From positions 1 through 64,000 of the forward strand of contig JAGOHK010000009.1 in the NCBI GenBank assembly GCA_017996175.1: a stretch of 64,000 bases of DNA, in the 5' to 3' direction. The translations under genes were made by a program, and so were the position numbers. The stretch is from Leptospiraceae bacterium. GTDB lineage: Bacteria > Spirochaetota > Leptospiria > Leptospirales > Leptospiraceae. Shown in pieces: positions 25,601 through 35,457 of this stretch. Under the pieces are notes generated by a model, which saw only the letters and a list, made by a program, of their open reading frames with translations, was not told the DNA's origin and ran no database searches. Position 1 is the stretch's first letter, and the number at the start of each line of letters is the position of its first letter.

Positions 25601-28111
25601 CTCGAGTATTTTTTCCATGTCTTCAAACTTACCGGAAAGATAAGCAGTTTCCGCAGCTTCAATATAGACTCTGGCGGCGAGATTAAGATTATTTGTCCAG
25701 CCATCTTCTGAAAGTAAAGTCATTGCGTTCCATGCATAATTAAAAGCAGGTTCATACGCTGCAGAGAGTTTCGCTTTTTTCGAAACAGATAGGTTTAATT
25801 CGATTAGCTTCTCTCGTTCCCCTTCCTCAGAGATTAAATCCATTCCTATATTTAGGTGATTTACTATATCAAATAATTTTTCTTCCTGTACTTCGTTTGC
25901 TGATTTTTCTAAAAGTAATCTTCCTACTTTAAGGTGGACTTTTTTTCTTTCTGATTCTGCGATGAGGGAATAACTTGCTTGTTGGACTCGGTCATGTAAA
26001 AATCTATATTCGGGTATGATTGATTCGAATACACTTGGGTCGTTTGCGGATATATTCGTGTTATCCTCATTTCCAACGAGATTATAGGTGTCGCTTGTCG
26101 GGAGAATTAAGCCTTCTTTTAATGCGTCCCATAACTCTTTAGCTGTTTTAGTCCGAGATTTTTCATTTATAGTAGACAAAGTTTTTAAATCAAACTGATT
26201 TCCAATACAAGCGGCTAATTGGAGAATATTTTGTGTAACCTCTGGCAGTTTTTTTATTTTATTTGCCATGAGGTCAACAACGTTATCCGTTATCTTTCGT
26301 TTTTGAATTTCTCCTATATCCCAAACCCATTTTCTTTTTTCGAAATCAAACTGGATTAGGTTTTCCTGGTGTAACATTTGTAGAAATTGGTTCAAGAAAA
26401 ATGGGTTTCCCTGTGTTTTCTCATAACATAAGGAGGCGAGTGTTGTTGATTCAGCTTGGGGGACTAATAGAGTATCCGCTACTAATTGAGATACATGGTA
26501 TAGACTTAAAGGGGAAAGGGAAATCGTACTAGTTGTAATTCCTCTATTTTTAATTTCTGCAAGGGTAATCAGAAGTGGGTGTGTTGGATCTACTTCATTG
26601 TCTCTGTAAGCACCGATCACTAAAAGGTTTCCGATTTCGGAGTCTGTCATAATAAGTTCAAGTAAGTGAAGAGAAGGAAGGTCAGCCCATTGTAAATCAT
26701 CTAAAAATAAAATAAGGGGCGACTTTCCTGATGTAAATACTTTTACGAATTGGCGAAACAACAAATTGAATCTATTTTTGGATTCATCAGAAGATAGGAC
26801 TAATACGGGAGGTTGTTTTCCTATGATTAGTTCCACTTCCGGAATTACATCAATAATTACCTGTCCATTTTGTCCTAGGGCAGAAAGAATTTTTGTTTTA
26901 CGAGCGGCTAATTCCTCTTTGCTTTCTGCCAGAATTTGTCTAACCAATTCTTGAAATGCTTGGATGAGTGACGCATAAGGGATATTACGCTTATACTGAT
27001 CGAATTTTCCTCGGATGAAAATCCCTTTTCTCTCTACTATAGGTTTATATATTTCCTGTACAATGGAAGATTTGCCTATACCAGAATAACCGCTAATGAG
27101 TATGATTTCTTTTGTATTTTCTTTGATTCTACCAAAAGCGTTCATTAGGGTTTCTACTTCTTTTACGCGCCCATAAAGCTTTTGTGGAATTTCGAAACGG
27201 TCTGAAATATCATGGGCACCAATTTGTAGAGACGGGGTAATCCGTAGGGACAGGTCGCGACCTGTCCCTACGGATTCAATATTGTCCAGACACCATTTTA
27301 AATCATAAACCAACCCGAATGCACTCTGGTATCTATTTTCTGCTGTCTTTGCCATTAGCCGCAGAATGATTTGGGATAGAATTTCCGGTATATCTTTATT
27401 TATCTCGTGTGGTGGAATTGGATCTTTTGCAATATGGCTATGTACAATCTCCATTGCGTCCTGACCGGAAAATGGAACTTGTCCTGTTAGCATATGGTAG
27501 AATGTAGCGCCTAACGAGTATAAGTCGGTACGATAGTCCATAGCTCGGTTCATTCTGCCTGTTTGCTCGGGTGACATATAGTTTAATGTTCCCTCTAATA
27601 CATTTATATTTCGTAGGCTGGTCGTTTCGTGAGAAAGCTCAGAGGAAATTCCAAAGTCGATTAGTTTTACTTGGTTTGTATTCGGATTCCATACAATATT
27701 AGCGGGGTTAATATCTTTGTGGATGATCTTTTTAGCATGAATAAAGGTGAGACTTTCTGTAATTTTAATCGCTAGAGGTAAAAACTGATTTACCGTAAAT
27801 GTATTGGAAGCCAAATAATCAGTTATCGACTCTCCATCAAAATCTTCTATCGCCATTATATATGTGTTTTGGAATTTGGATAACTCGTAGACTTTAATAA
27901 TTCTTTCGTCTTGTAGGTTACGAGTAATTTCAAACTCTCTGGTGAATCGTGCGATTTCTTCTGGCGATGGAAATTCTTTTCGGAGTTGTTTTAAAATTAC
28001 TTTTTCAGAAATATTGCTGTTATCCGCATCACTTTTTTTTGCACGGTATACTATTGAATTAGTGCTTTCGTAAATTTCTTTTTTTATTTCATAGTTTAAG
28101 ATTGTATGCAT
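22682..28111 (-). CDS. trifunctional Ser/Thr kinase / AAA-type ATPase / sensor histidine kinase
   Basis: 1,809 residues. Domains in order: Ser/Thr kinase (1-270; Lys41, HKDINPAN at 131-138, DFG at 152-154), a linker containing an in-frame palindrome (279-291), AAA-like ATPase (about 305-600; Walker A GYSGIGKSS near 340, Walker B LFLDDLQWAD), long helical TPR-like region (700-1300), GAF (about 1360-1500), coiled coil, histidine kinase (AHEMRNALVG near 1552; NLLLNAKDAL, DNGIGIS, FFSTKPDSGTGLGLGVVKKI). All catalytic motifs look intact. It should sense through the GAF and helical regions and phosphorylate both Ser/Thr and His/Asp partners. It is 54 bp downstream of its paralogue, with which it is colinear. 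Confidence 0.93.
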   Translation of the reverse strand: MHTILNYEIKKEIYESTNSIVYRAKKSDADNSNISEKVILKQLRKEFPSPEEIARFTREFEITRNLQDERIIKVYELSKFQNTYIMAIEDFDGESITDYLASNTFTVNQFLPLAIKITESLTFIHAKKIIHKDINPANIVWNPNTNQVKLIDFGISSELSHETTSLRNINVLEGTLNYMSPEQTGRMNRAMDYRTDLYSLGATFYHMLTGQVPFSGQDAMEIVHSHIAKDPIPPHEINKDIPEILSQIILRLMAKTAENRYQSAFGLVYDLKWCLDNIESVGTGRDLSLRITPSLQIGAHDISDRFEIPQKLYGRVKEVETLMNAFGRIKENTKEIILISGYSGIGKSSIVQEIYKPIVERKGIFIRGKFDQYKRNIPYASLIQAFQELVRQILAESKEELAARKTKILSALGQNGQVIIDVIPEVELIIGKQPPVLVLSSDESKNRFNLLFRQFVKVFTSGKSPLILFLDDLQWADLPSLHLLELIMTDSEIGNLLVIGAYRDNEVDPTHPLLITLAEIKNRGITTSTISLSPLSLYHVSQLVADTLLVPQAESTTLASLCYEKTQGNPFFLNQFLQMLHQENLIQFDFEKRKWVWDIGEIQKRKITDNVVDLMANKIKKLPEVTQNILQLAACIGNQFDLKTLSTINEKSRTKTAKELWDALKEGLILPTSDTYNLVGNEDNTNISANDPSVFESIIPEYRFLHDRVQQASYSLIAESERKKVHLKVGRLLLEKSANEVQEEKLFDIVNHLNIGMDLISEEGEREKLIELNLSVSKKAKLSAAYEPAFNYAWNAMTLLSEDGWTNNLNLAARVYIEAAETAYLSGKFEDMEKILEVLLAHNVSLVDKVKVYRIKILACIAQHDSLGAIQSALEILRLMDIDLPEKPSQEEIGKRLGETMQTLSSIRTNDLLTLPVMEDREKILAMGIMELIYGPCFQVNPGLFPLLVFMMIQLSLKNGNATTSPMTYSCYGLILCGIVGDIDSGYQFGQLALKLIDRMQIVEYKCNTLYIVTVFLQHWKEPIRNTSKPFLEAYQVGMAVGDFEYASWSAKYYNVYSYFAGNELTKLVKETTKFRQAIRDIKQETIFNHISIFLQVLMNLSGDIEIPYILKGDVYNEEEMLPIHQKANDSVALCLPYFHKLILSYLMEEQELAIKNLEMVGQYIGALPSTFYVVLFHLYDSLTKLKQYSDIATTEEKEAILTKVNANQAKMKTWADHCAANCLHKYYLVEAEKARVLGEDWQAIDFYDKAAKLAKQNEFLQEEALANELYARFWLSRDKEELAQMLLNKAYYLYALWGAKAKTTQLEKKYGHLITKKGKSTKLGTHTINTTLSSLEENTSSLDLVSVMKASQTISQEIVIDQLLKKMMHTVIENAGAETGLLLKEKNGEWRIEAEGASNKEYAEILQSRSIKSPETGLFLAPVSIIQYVARTKESVVLDNASKEGNFISDPYILQKEPKSILCSAILHHGEISGILYLENNSISGVFTKDRLEVLQVLSSQAAISLENASLYANLEEKVTERTTQLEEAHKKILVLEKETTEKQLAGGFAHEMRNALVGPKLVIQHILGQDAGEPFQSINLINNRKLKEIYLLIKDKIPEDTLKLALSEMKVIFENEEQTEISLNMIYKAVSKGLSITQQIMDYSKVGNEQIGKSQIDLNILLKNLNDEYEKNWKQHKIVINLDLAKETSIIEGLDSHFDSVFKNLLLNAKDALLDKSITETRIRTITIKTSISSNSFLAEITDNGIGISSEHLSKIYDAFFSTKPDSGTGLGLGVVKKIITLYNGKIEVSSELGKGTTFTVTLPLEK
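27239..27276. repeat. palindrome A: 38-bp perfect palindrome inside the kinase gene
   Basis: Perfectly symmetric about 27257/27258, with the outer core GTAGGGACAGG and centre GTCGCGAC. Read in frame on the minus strand it encodes VGTGRDLSLR. It falls in the linker between the kinase and ATPase domains; the paralogous protein is 8 residues shorter there and has no palindrome. Same GTAGGG...CCCTAC ends as the four copies at 51-53 kb, but a different centre. Confidence 0.85.
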
Positions 28112-28165
28112 TTATAACTCCTAGGCATCGGATTTGAGATTTCACCTTTAGATTCATAAAGTCCG

Positions 28166-31100
28166 TTAAAATATTGGCAAACTTATCGTAAATGTCGTTC
28201 CTTTTTCGAATTCTGATTTTACTTCAATATTTCCGTTGTAGAGATTTAGAATTTTTTTGACTACACCTAAACCTAAACCTGTTCCAGAATCTGGTTTGGT
28301 TGAAAAAAAGGCATCATAGATTCTAGCTATATGTTCGCTTTGTATACCAATTCCGTTGTCTGTAATTTCTGCATAAAAGTTGTTATTTTGAATCAAAGTT
28401 TTTACTACAATTAATTTAACTCTTGTGTCTTTGATTCCATTATCCAAAACAGCATCCTTTGCATTTAAAATTAGATTTTTAAAAACAGATTCAAAGTGAG
28501 ACTCGAGTCCACTGATAAGAGGAGATTCTTTTGTTAATTCGAGGTGAATCGTAATTTTGTGCTCAGTCCAATTATTTTGGTATTCGGAAACAATGCTTTC
28601 TATAATTGTATTTAAGTTGATTTGATTTTTTCCAATTTGTTCATTTCCTACTTTTGCATAATCCATGATTTGTTGGGTAATGGATAATCCTTTGGAAACC
28701 GCTTTGTAAATCATCTTAAATCCATTTTCTAATTTTTCTTCATTTTCAAAAATCACTTTCATGTCTTTTAAGATTGTATTTACAACATCCCCTGGGAGTT
28801 GGTCTTTTATTGCTAAATAGATTTCTTTTAGTTTGCGATTATTCTCTAAATTCAAACTCTCAAAAGGTTCTCGCCCATCTTGTCCGAGTAAGTGTTGAAT
28901 GACAAGCTTTGGACCGACTAACGCATTTCTCATTTCATGCGCGAACCCACCGGCTAATTGTTTTTCTGTTGTATCTTTTTCTAATACTAGAATTTTTTTA
29001 TGTGCTTCTTCTAATTGAATTGTTCTTTCAGTTACTTTTTCTTCTAGGTTGGCGTAGAGTAGTGAATTTTCCACACTTACTGCAATTTGAGAGGTAAGAA
29101 TTTTTAGTAATTCTATTCTATGCGGTGTAAAGGCAAAAGTGGTTAAATTATTTTCCAAATACATAATACTTACCAATTGCCCTTGGTTTAGAATCGGATA
29201 ACAAAGAATAGACTTAGGTTTAACATGGAGAATATAACTGTCATTAATAAAGAGACTTTGGGAAGATGCATCATCTAATAGTACAATAGATTGTGTTCTA
29301 ATTACATAATTAATTATACTTGCAGAAAAATTAAAATTTGGAGATATAGTGTCTTTTTCAGAAACAGTAAACAGTTTAGACTGCAATACCTCAATAGACT
29401 TTGGATTAGAATGTCCCTCTGCTTGGATCAGCCATTTTTCATTTTGTTTCAGTAAAAATAATCCTTTTTCTGCTCCTGCATTCTCTAATACTATTTCCAT
29501 CATTTTAGTTAGCAATTTTCCGAAATGGATTTCTCCTGCAATCGTTTGGGAAGCTTTTATCACTGAACCAATATCTAAAAAACTATTTCCAGATGAAGTT
29601 ACATTTTCAGTATTTGAAAGAGAAGTAATAGATGTTGAGAGAATATTTTTATCTAAAAGTTTTCTTTCTATTTTAAGTAAATGGGAATATTTTTTCTTCA
29701 ACTGGTTTACCTTTACTGAGGATCCCCATCTTTGATAGGCATAAATCGCTTCTTTTAAGTAGATAGAGGCAAAGTTTTCTTTTCCCCAGGACAAATATAG
29801 ATTTACCGCTAATTCATTTGCAAGTGCCTCTTCTTGAATATATTGATTTTCTTTCGCGTTCGAAATTGATTTTTCAAAAAGTTCAATTGCGGATAATAGA
29901 TTGTTATTCAATCGATTTCTTTCTGCTTCTATTAAATCAAATTTATGTTGAAAATTCATGGGTGCTTTTTCTGCCCATTTTTTCATTTTCTCTTGGTTAG
30001 CCGTTACCCTCTCTATAATTTTACTTTTTTCCTCTTCGTTGGAATTATTGTAAATGTTTAGCCTAATTAAAGAATCGTATAGGTAATATTGAGTAAGTGT
30101 TACAGACCCAGAGGCGGCGGCTATATTTTTTTCTGCGTTGATTGATTCTTCTAAAGCTTCGGTATAATTTTCTATTGAATAATTATAAATCATTCTATTC
30201 AGATAAATTATCCAAAGTCCTGAAATGTTATTTGTTTCTAAAAGAATCGGGAGAGTAGAATTATAATAAGACTCAAAATAAGGGGTATAGGAGTCATCTA
30301 CAATTTCAGTCCAAGTTTTTGCGGCATAACGAAATAATTCGTTAAATAAAAGTACAAAGTCTTGTTTATGCTGCTTCATTGTTTGACTAAATTTATCCAT
30401 TTCTTCTAATAAAATAGGTAAGTTTTTACCAGCTACATAAGCATGTACGCAATATTGCATAGCATCTAATACACTATTTGTTATATCCCCCGTTTCCATT
30501 CCAACTCTATACCCATCTAAAAATGGAGCTAGGGATTCTGTTAAATGTTTTTTCCAGTGTATAATAAATAAATACACGTAAAAATAGGTTCTTGCTTTAA
30601 ATTCATTTGCGTTTAGTCGATTTAAGAGGTTAATAGCTAGTTGCCCAAATTCGTATCCAGTATCAATATCTCCAACCGCTCCACATAAAATCAATCCATA
30701 AGAAGCATAACCAAAAGTAGACGCATGTGCATTTCCATACTTAATAGAAAGTTCAATCATTGCAAATGTAAACATTGGGACTAATATGGGTGCCGCAGTA
30801 TAAGTGACTGGCATAACGGAAGAAATGATTTGTATAGCGGCTAACTTTTCTGGATCAACCATTTCCGGTAGAGTAAGTAAACCTTCTATACCTATCTTAG
30901 TCCAAAGTGCGTGAGTATTTCCTATGCCTGCGCCTATATCTGCTTCCGAAGGTTGGGCAGGAATTTTTACACCAAGTAAATTTAAAATATCTAGAGCAGT
31001 GTTTATCGCTTCGGAGACTTTATTTTGAGCAATAAAAGCAAGAATTTGAGTATCATAAATTTTTGCCTTTTCGGATAACGTTTTTGCATTTTCTAGAATA

Positions 31101-33532
31101 ATCAGAGACAATTCTTTTACACTTTCAAATTCACCAAGTACGCAGGCTATTTCTGTTGTAACTGTATAAAGTTCAATGGAAAATTTATAGTCTATTTCCC
31201 AGTAATTGGGTGGTAATAGTTTTATAGATGTTTGCAAATACTGGAAAGCAAGTGCGTATGCAGAGGATGATTTTGATTTTTTACCAGCTAAAAAATTGTA
31301 ATAGGCTAAGTCAATTTTTTCATTCTCTAATATTATATTTTTTTCTGCTAGATTCAAATGATTAATAATATCTAAAATTTTATCTTCTAAATTTTGATTC
31401 GAATATCTTTTTAAGAGTAAACGTCCGATTTGTAAGTGAGTAGTCTTTTTCTCAGAATCTGGGATAAGTGAATAAATCGCCTGTTGGATACGGTCATGAA
31501 CGATTTGATATTGTGGATTTGATTCATTGCTTTCTACTACAAATTTATAAGAATCATCTGTTGGTAGAATTAATCCTTTTTCGAGCGCTTCCCACAAACT
31601 AGAAGCAGTTTCCACTTTTGTTTTGGAGAGGATAATGGATAATGTATTCAAATCAAATCGATTTCCAATACAAGCGGCTAATTTTAATACATTTTGGGTT
31701 TCTAGGGAAAGTGTCTTTATTTTTCCAGCCATTAAATCAATTACATTATCCGCTATTCCTCTTTTTTGGATTTTATTTATATCCCATGTCCAAGAAAGAA
31801 TTTCTGAATCAAAGTGAAATAATTTGTCAGAATAAATTGATTTTAAAAACTCTCCTATGAAAAATGGATTTCCTTCTGTTTTAGAAAATACCAATTCAGC
31901 GAGCGAAACCGTTTTACTTAAAGTCGAATTCAAGGATTCTGCAATCAATTGATTTACGTGAGAAAGTTGTAAAGGTTCTAATCGGATATTGTTAAGTTTA
32001 TTTCCTCCTGCCTCTATTTCATTTAAAGTAAGTATGAATGGATGAGTAGGATTAACTTCGTTATCACGATAGGCTCCAATGAAAAATAAAGACAAATTTT
32101 CACTTAAACTTAGTAAAGACTTAATTAGAAGATAAGAAGCATTATCCCCCCATTGCAAGTCGTCTAAAAATAAAACAAGTGGATGTTCCTTTGTTGCAAT
32201 CGCTTTTACAAAGTTTTGAAATACAAATTTAAACCTGTTTTGAGATTCATTTGGTGATAATTCTTGAACTGGTTTTGACTGCCCTATAATTAGTTCTAAC
32301 TCAGGAATTACGTTAATCAATACTTGCCCATTTTCACCAAGTGCATTAAGAAGTTTAATTTTCCAATTTTGAATTCTGTCAGTGTTTTCAGTCAGTATTT
32401 GTCTGATTAAATCTCGAAATGCATTTATAATAGCACTGTAAGGAATATTGTTTTGAAACTGGTCATATTTACCCGAAATAAAATATCCTCTATGAACTAA
32501 AATAGGTTTATGGATTTCTTTTACAAGATTGGATTTGCCAATTCCTGAAAAACCAGAAATTAGCATAATCTCTATATTTCCTTCACAAGTTTTTTGAAAA
32601 CTTTCTAAAATAGCGTTAACTTCTTTTTCTCGACCATAAAGTTTTTGTGGAATTTGGAATTTGCTCAAATTATCATTAACCGCAATCTGAAAATTGTCTA
32701 TTTTCCCTTTTGTTTTAAGTTGATTCATACAACTTTCTAAATCTGATTTTATTCCAAATGCACTTTGGTATCTATCTTCTGCATTCTTTGACAAAAGTTT
32801 TAGTATGATCTCTGACAATATTGGAGGAATATCACTATTTACTTCACTTGGATTAACTGGATGTTTAGCAATATGACAGTGGACTAACTCCATAGGATCA
32901 AAAACATCGGTAAACGGAGATTTGCCAGTAAGTAGATCGTAAAATGTTGCACCAAGGGAATAAAAATCTGTTCGGTAGTCAATATTCCTATTCATTCTAC
33001 CTGTTTGTTCTGGTGATATATAGGCAAGTGTGCCCTCTAATACATCTGGATTTTTTATTTCTAATTTTTCCTGTGCTAATTTTGTCGATAACCCAAAATC
33101 TATAATTTTTATTTCATTATTATCTTGGTTCCATAAAATATTTGCAGGATTCATATCTTTATGAATAATTTTTTCTTCCTGTAATTTCCCTAGAATCTCA
33201 GTTATTTGAATAAATAAGGAAAGGAGGCTAACAAGATTTGTCCTATCAATTTTACAATGTTTGAGGGCTATTCCACCGAAATCTTCTTCTATGATTGCTA
33301 GGCTATTTTGATATTTTTCTAAACTATATACCTTAATTACGCCTTGTAGATTTAGGTTACTTAGTATTTCATATTCATACTTGAATCTAGCTAATTTTTC
33401 CTCGGATGGATATTCATCATTGAGTATCTTTATAATGACAGGTTTATTATTTTCTTTGCTAATAGCTTTGTATATGATAGAAGCTGGGCTTTCGTAAATT
33501 AGTTCTTTTTCGATATAATTTGTGAGTAACAT
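28166..33532 (-). CDS. trifunctional Ser/Thr kinase / AAA-type ATPase / sensor histidine kinase (paralogue)
   Basis: 1,788 residues, the same architecture as the gene 54 bp downstream. Kinase (1-265; Lys35, HKDMNPAN at 124-131, DFG at 145-147), ATPase with GFSGIGKSN and LFLDDLQWGD, helical middle, GAF, and histidine kinase with AHEMRNALVG and the C-terminal FFSTKPDSGTGLGLGVVKKI. The last ~300 residues are the most conserved between the two, including the unusual H-box context KQLAGGFAHEMRNALVGPKL; the kinase and helical middle differ more, suggesting shared partners but different inputs. The tandem layout points to local duplication. The gene follows a polytopic membrane protein gene by 20 bp. 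Confidence 0.92.
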   Translation of the reverse strand: MLLTNYIEKELIYESPASIIYKAISKENNKPVIIKILNDEYPSEEKLARFKYEYEILSNLNLQGVIKVYSLEKYQNSLAIIEEDFGGIALKHCKIDRTNLVSLLSLFIQITEILGKLQEEKIIHKDMNPANILWNQDNNEIKIIDFGLSTKLAQEKLEIKNPDVLEGTLAYISPEQTGRMNRNIDYRTDFYSLGATFYDLLTGKSPFTDVFDPMELVHCHIAKHPVNPSEVNSDIPPILSEIILKLLSKNAEDRYQSAFGIKSDLESCMNQLKTKGKIDNFQIAVNDNLSKFQIPQKLYGREKEVNAILESFQKTCEGNIEIMLISGFSGIGKSNLVKEIHKPILVHRGYFISGKYDQFQNNIPYSAIINAFRDLIRQILTENTDRIQNWKIKLLNALGENGQVLINVIPELELIIGQSKPVQELSPNESQNRFKFVFQNFVKAIATKEHPLVLFLDDLQWGDNASYLLIKSLLSLSENLSLFFIGAYRDNEVNPTHPFILTLNEIEAGGNKLNNIRLEPLQLSHVNQLIAESLNSTLSKTVSLAELVFSKTEGNPFFIGEFLKSIYSDKLFHFDSEILSWTWDINKIQKRGIADNVIDLMAGKIKTLSLETQNVLKLAACIGNRFDLNTLSIILSKTKVETASSLWEALEKGLILPTDDSYKFVVESNESNPQYQIVHDRIQQAIYSLIPDSEKKTTHLQIGRLLLKRYSNQNLEDKILDIINHLNLAEKNIILENEKIDLAYYNFLAGKKSKSSSAYALAFQYLQTSIKLLPPNYWEIDYKFSIELYTVTTEIACVLGEFESVKELSLIILENAKTLSEKAKIYDTQILAFIAQNKVSEAINTALDILNLLGVKIPAQPSEADIGAGIGNTHALWTKIGIEGLLTLPEMVDPEKLAAIQIISSVMPVTYTAAPILVPMFTFAMIELSIKYGNAHASTFGYASYGLILCGAVGDIDTGYEFGQLAINLLNRLNANEFKARTYFYVYLFIIHWKKHLTESLAPFLDGYRVGMETGDITNSVLDAMQYCVHAYVAGKNLPILLEEMDKFSQTMKQHKQDFVLLFNELFRYAAKTWTEIVDDSYTPYFESYYNSTLPILLETNNISGLWIIYLNRMIYNYSIENYTEALEESINAEKNIAAASGSVTLTQYYLYDSLIRLNIYNNSNEEEKSKIIERVTANQEKMKKWAEKAPMNFQHKFDLIEAERNRLNNNLLSAIELFEKSISNAKENQYIQEEALANELAVNLYLSWGKENFASIYLKEAIYAYQRWGSSVKVNQLKKKYSHLLKIERKLLDKNILSTSITSLSNTENVTSSGNSFLDIGSVIKASQTIAGEIHFGKLLTKMMEIVLENAGAEKGLFLLKQNEKWLIQAEGHSNPKSIEVLQSKLFTVSEKDTISPNFNFSASIINYVIRTQSIVLLDDASSQSLFINDSYILHVKPKSILCYPILNQGQLVSIMYLENNLTTFAFTPHRIELLKILTSQIAVSVENSLLYANLEEKVTERTIQLEEAHKKILVLEKDTTEKQLAGGFAHEMRNALVGPKLVIQHLLGQDGREPFESLNLENNRKLKEIYLAIKDQLPGDVVNTILKDMKVIFENEEKLENGFKMIYKAVSKGLSITQQIMDYAKVGNEQIGKNQINLNTIIESIVSEYQNNWTEHKITIHLELTKESPLISGLESHFESVFKNLILNAKDAVLDNGIKDTRVKLIVVKTLIQNNNFYAEITDNGIGIQSEHIARIYDAFFSTKPDSGTGLGLGVVKKILNLYNGNIEVKSEFEKGTTFTISLPIF

Positions 33533-33552
33533 TTTTATTTTTCCTATTGATA

Positions 33553-34731
33553 TTAATTTTCTTCAAGGCTGATTGATTCATTAAATCCAAATAATCTAGC
33601 GGATAACGTCCATTGTAGCCAACATATCCAAGCATAAGGGATATATCCAAAGTAGCCAAGGATTGGCATTTCTGAAAACGGTAGATGCACTTTATTCACG
33701 TAAGGAATCGAATATTTCCAATAACTTGCGTTTAGTGGTCTGTAGTCATAAAATTTTTCGCTTCCATAATTGATACATTCCCAGATGAGACCACTCACTA
33801 CCATTGCAATTGCAATTAACAAGAGTTTTGACCAATCTCCATTTTTGATAGGAGTGAATAAATTAGAAAATCCTAATAGTCCTAACATTGCTCCTAAAAT
33901 AATAACAGGATTTAACCAGACTGTAAAAAATAGTTCATGCGGATAAAGTCCCATCAAAATGGATAGTGTTATTCCGATGATTAAAATGATAAATATAATT
34001 GGTTTTGGAACTTCCAATTTAGGACCAAATGCGTATTTATACTTTAACGATGGAATTGTTTCAAAAAGGTTAAAAAACTCAAAAATAATGGGAAATATAA
34101 TGGTATAAGAAGCCATATACCATACATAATTTCCATAAACACTGAAAATTTTATTATTCGGATAATACCAATTTTCCAAAATAAAAAAATTTAAGTATTC
34201 AAAGATAAACCAACCTACGCTGGATATAATGGCAAGTAAAGTCATTGTTTGAGGTTTTGTGGCTATTAGCGATTTTCCGCCCGTTCGTTTAAAAACTACT
34301 CCGTCTAACGTTATGATAATACCCCAAAATACAGGGACAAACATAAATGGATCAAGTAAGTCATCGAAGAAGGGTAATTTTCCCCAAAAAATTCCGAAGC
34401 TAATTAGAAACATAATTATACCAATTTTAAACCAAGGTGGGTAATTACCATTAACCTTTGCATAGCCAAGATTTAAATTGTTAGGAGGATTTTTAAATCC
34501 AATTAATTTTGGAAAAATCATACAAAGCAATATAATAAATTCAATTACAACTCCAATCCAGAAAATCGTTGGCGAGAATCCAGGAATTGGAATTTCACTT
34601 TGAATTGCTGGAAAGTATCCGTATCCAGGGATGTTCCCATCCCATTTTATTAGGCTACCAATTAATGGCATAAAGATCACTAATAACAATCCAAATATGA
34701 GAAGCAGTCTTTGTCTAAAATTTATGTTCAT
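33553..34731 (-). CDS. polytopic membrane protein of unknown function
   Basis: 392 residues with about nine to ten hydrophobic segments, the first (residues 9-27) doubling as an uncleaved signal anchor. Charged or aromatic loop motifs include WFIFEYLNFF, WECINYGSEKF and MPILGYFGYIPYAW near the C-terminus. I do not recognise a family. It lies 20 bp upstream of the second giant kinase gene and 68 bp after the DUF1361 gene, so it may supply a membrane input to the signalling proteins, but this is inference from position. Confidence 0.65.
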   Translation of the reverse strand: MNINFRQRLLLIFGLLLVIFMPLIGSLIKWDGNIPGYGYFPAIQSEIPIPGFSPTIFWIGVVIEFIILLCMIFPKLIGFKNPPNNLNLGYAKVNGNYPPWFKIGIIMFLISFGIFWGKLPFFDDLLDPFMFVPVFWGIIITLDGVVFKRTGGKSLIATKPQTMTLLAIISSVGWFIFEYLNFFILENWYYPNNKIFSVYGNYVWYMASYTIIFPIIFEFFNLFETIPSLKYKYAFGPKLEVPKPIIFIILIIGITLSILMGLYPHELFFTVWLNPVIILGAMLGLLGFSNLFTPIKNGDWSKLLLIAIAMVVSGLIWECINYGSEKFYDYRPLNASYWKYSIPYVNKVHLPFSEMPILGYFGYIPYAWICWLQWTLSARLFGFNESISLEEN

Positions 34732-34799
34732 ATATACATCATTCTCCTAGTTGTAAAAAAATCAGTTGCAAAGTTTTTTTGGTTTTTGATTATATCCTT

Positions 34800-35432
34800 T
34801 TATTCTTCGTGAAAGCGATTGGTTTGAATATATAAAATGAATTGTATAAATGTAAATAAAAGAATCATACTATAAGTCGTTGGGTTTTGCGTTATGGGAA
34901 ATAGGTGGTTTAAAATCAATTCAAATGTTTTACTAGGTGCAGTAAAAATATCCCAAGTATTTAGGCGTAGGATTCGTCCAAGATAAATTCCGAAACTACT
35001 CAGAAATAAGGAAGTTACTAGGAATACGTTTGTTTGTAACTTTCCTCGTTTCGGAATAAGAATGAATTCCATAATTTTTACAGAATAAAACCCGAAAAAT
35101 AAAGATTCCATAGAAAAAGAAAAAATCATTAAGGCTTCATAGATTACATTTGAACTATTTTCATTTACATGAATTAAATCTGTTATCATATAAGGTGCAT
35201 TCGGATAAAATACTAACCATAAAAAACTTCCAAATAAGAGGGTAATATTATTTATCCTATTAGAATAATAATGTAGAACTATTGCTAACAAATAAGGGAC
35301 AAATCCTAAAAATAAGTTCCAAATTAAAAAATTATAGTTATTATTTTTATTGATAAAATTTAAAGAAAAAAGATAAAATAAATTGAATAATGTAAATATT
35401 ATAAAATTTTTATAGCCGTAAATAAGTTTCAT
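34800..35432 (-). CDS. DUF1361 membrane protein
   Basis: 210 residues with about six transmembrane helices. The stretch FLWLVFYPNAPYMITDLIH (about 71-89) and FGIYLGRILRLNTWDIF (about 147-163) are the signatures I associate with DUF1361, a widespread inner-membrane family without known function. It is 25 bp downstream of the REC-PAS-ATPase gene and likely in one transcript with it and the following membrane protein gene. Confidence 0.82.
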   Translation of the reverse strand: MKLIYGYKNFIIFTLFNLFYLFSLNFINKNNNYNFLIWNLFLGFVPYLLAIVLHYYSNRINNITLLFGSFLWLVFYPNAPYMITDLIHVNENSSNVIYEALMIFSFSMESLFFGFYSVKIMEFILIPKRGKLQTNVFLVTSLFLSSFGIYLGRILRLNTWDIFTAPSKTFELILNHLFPITQNPTTYSMILLFTFIQFILYIQTNRFHEE

Positions 35433-35457
35433 ATTTCCTACTTTTAATCTTAATTTT

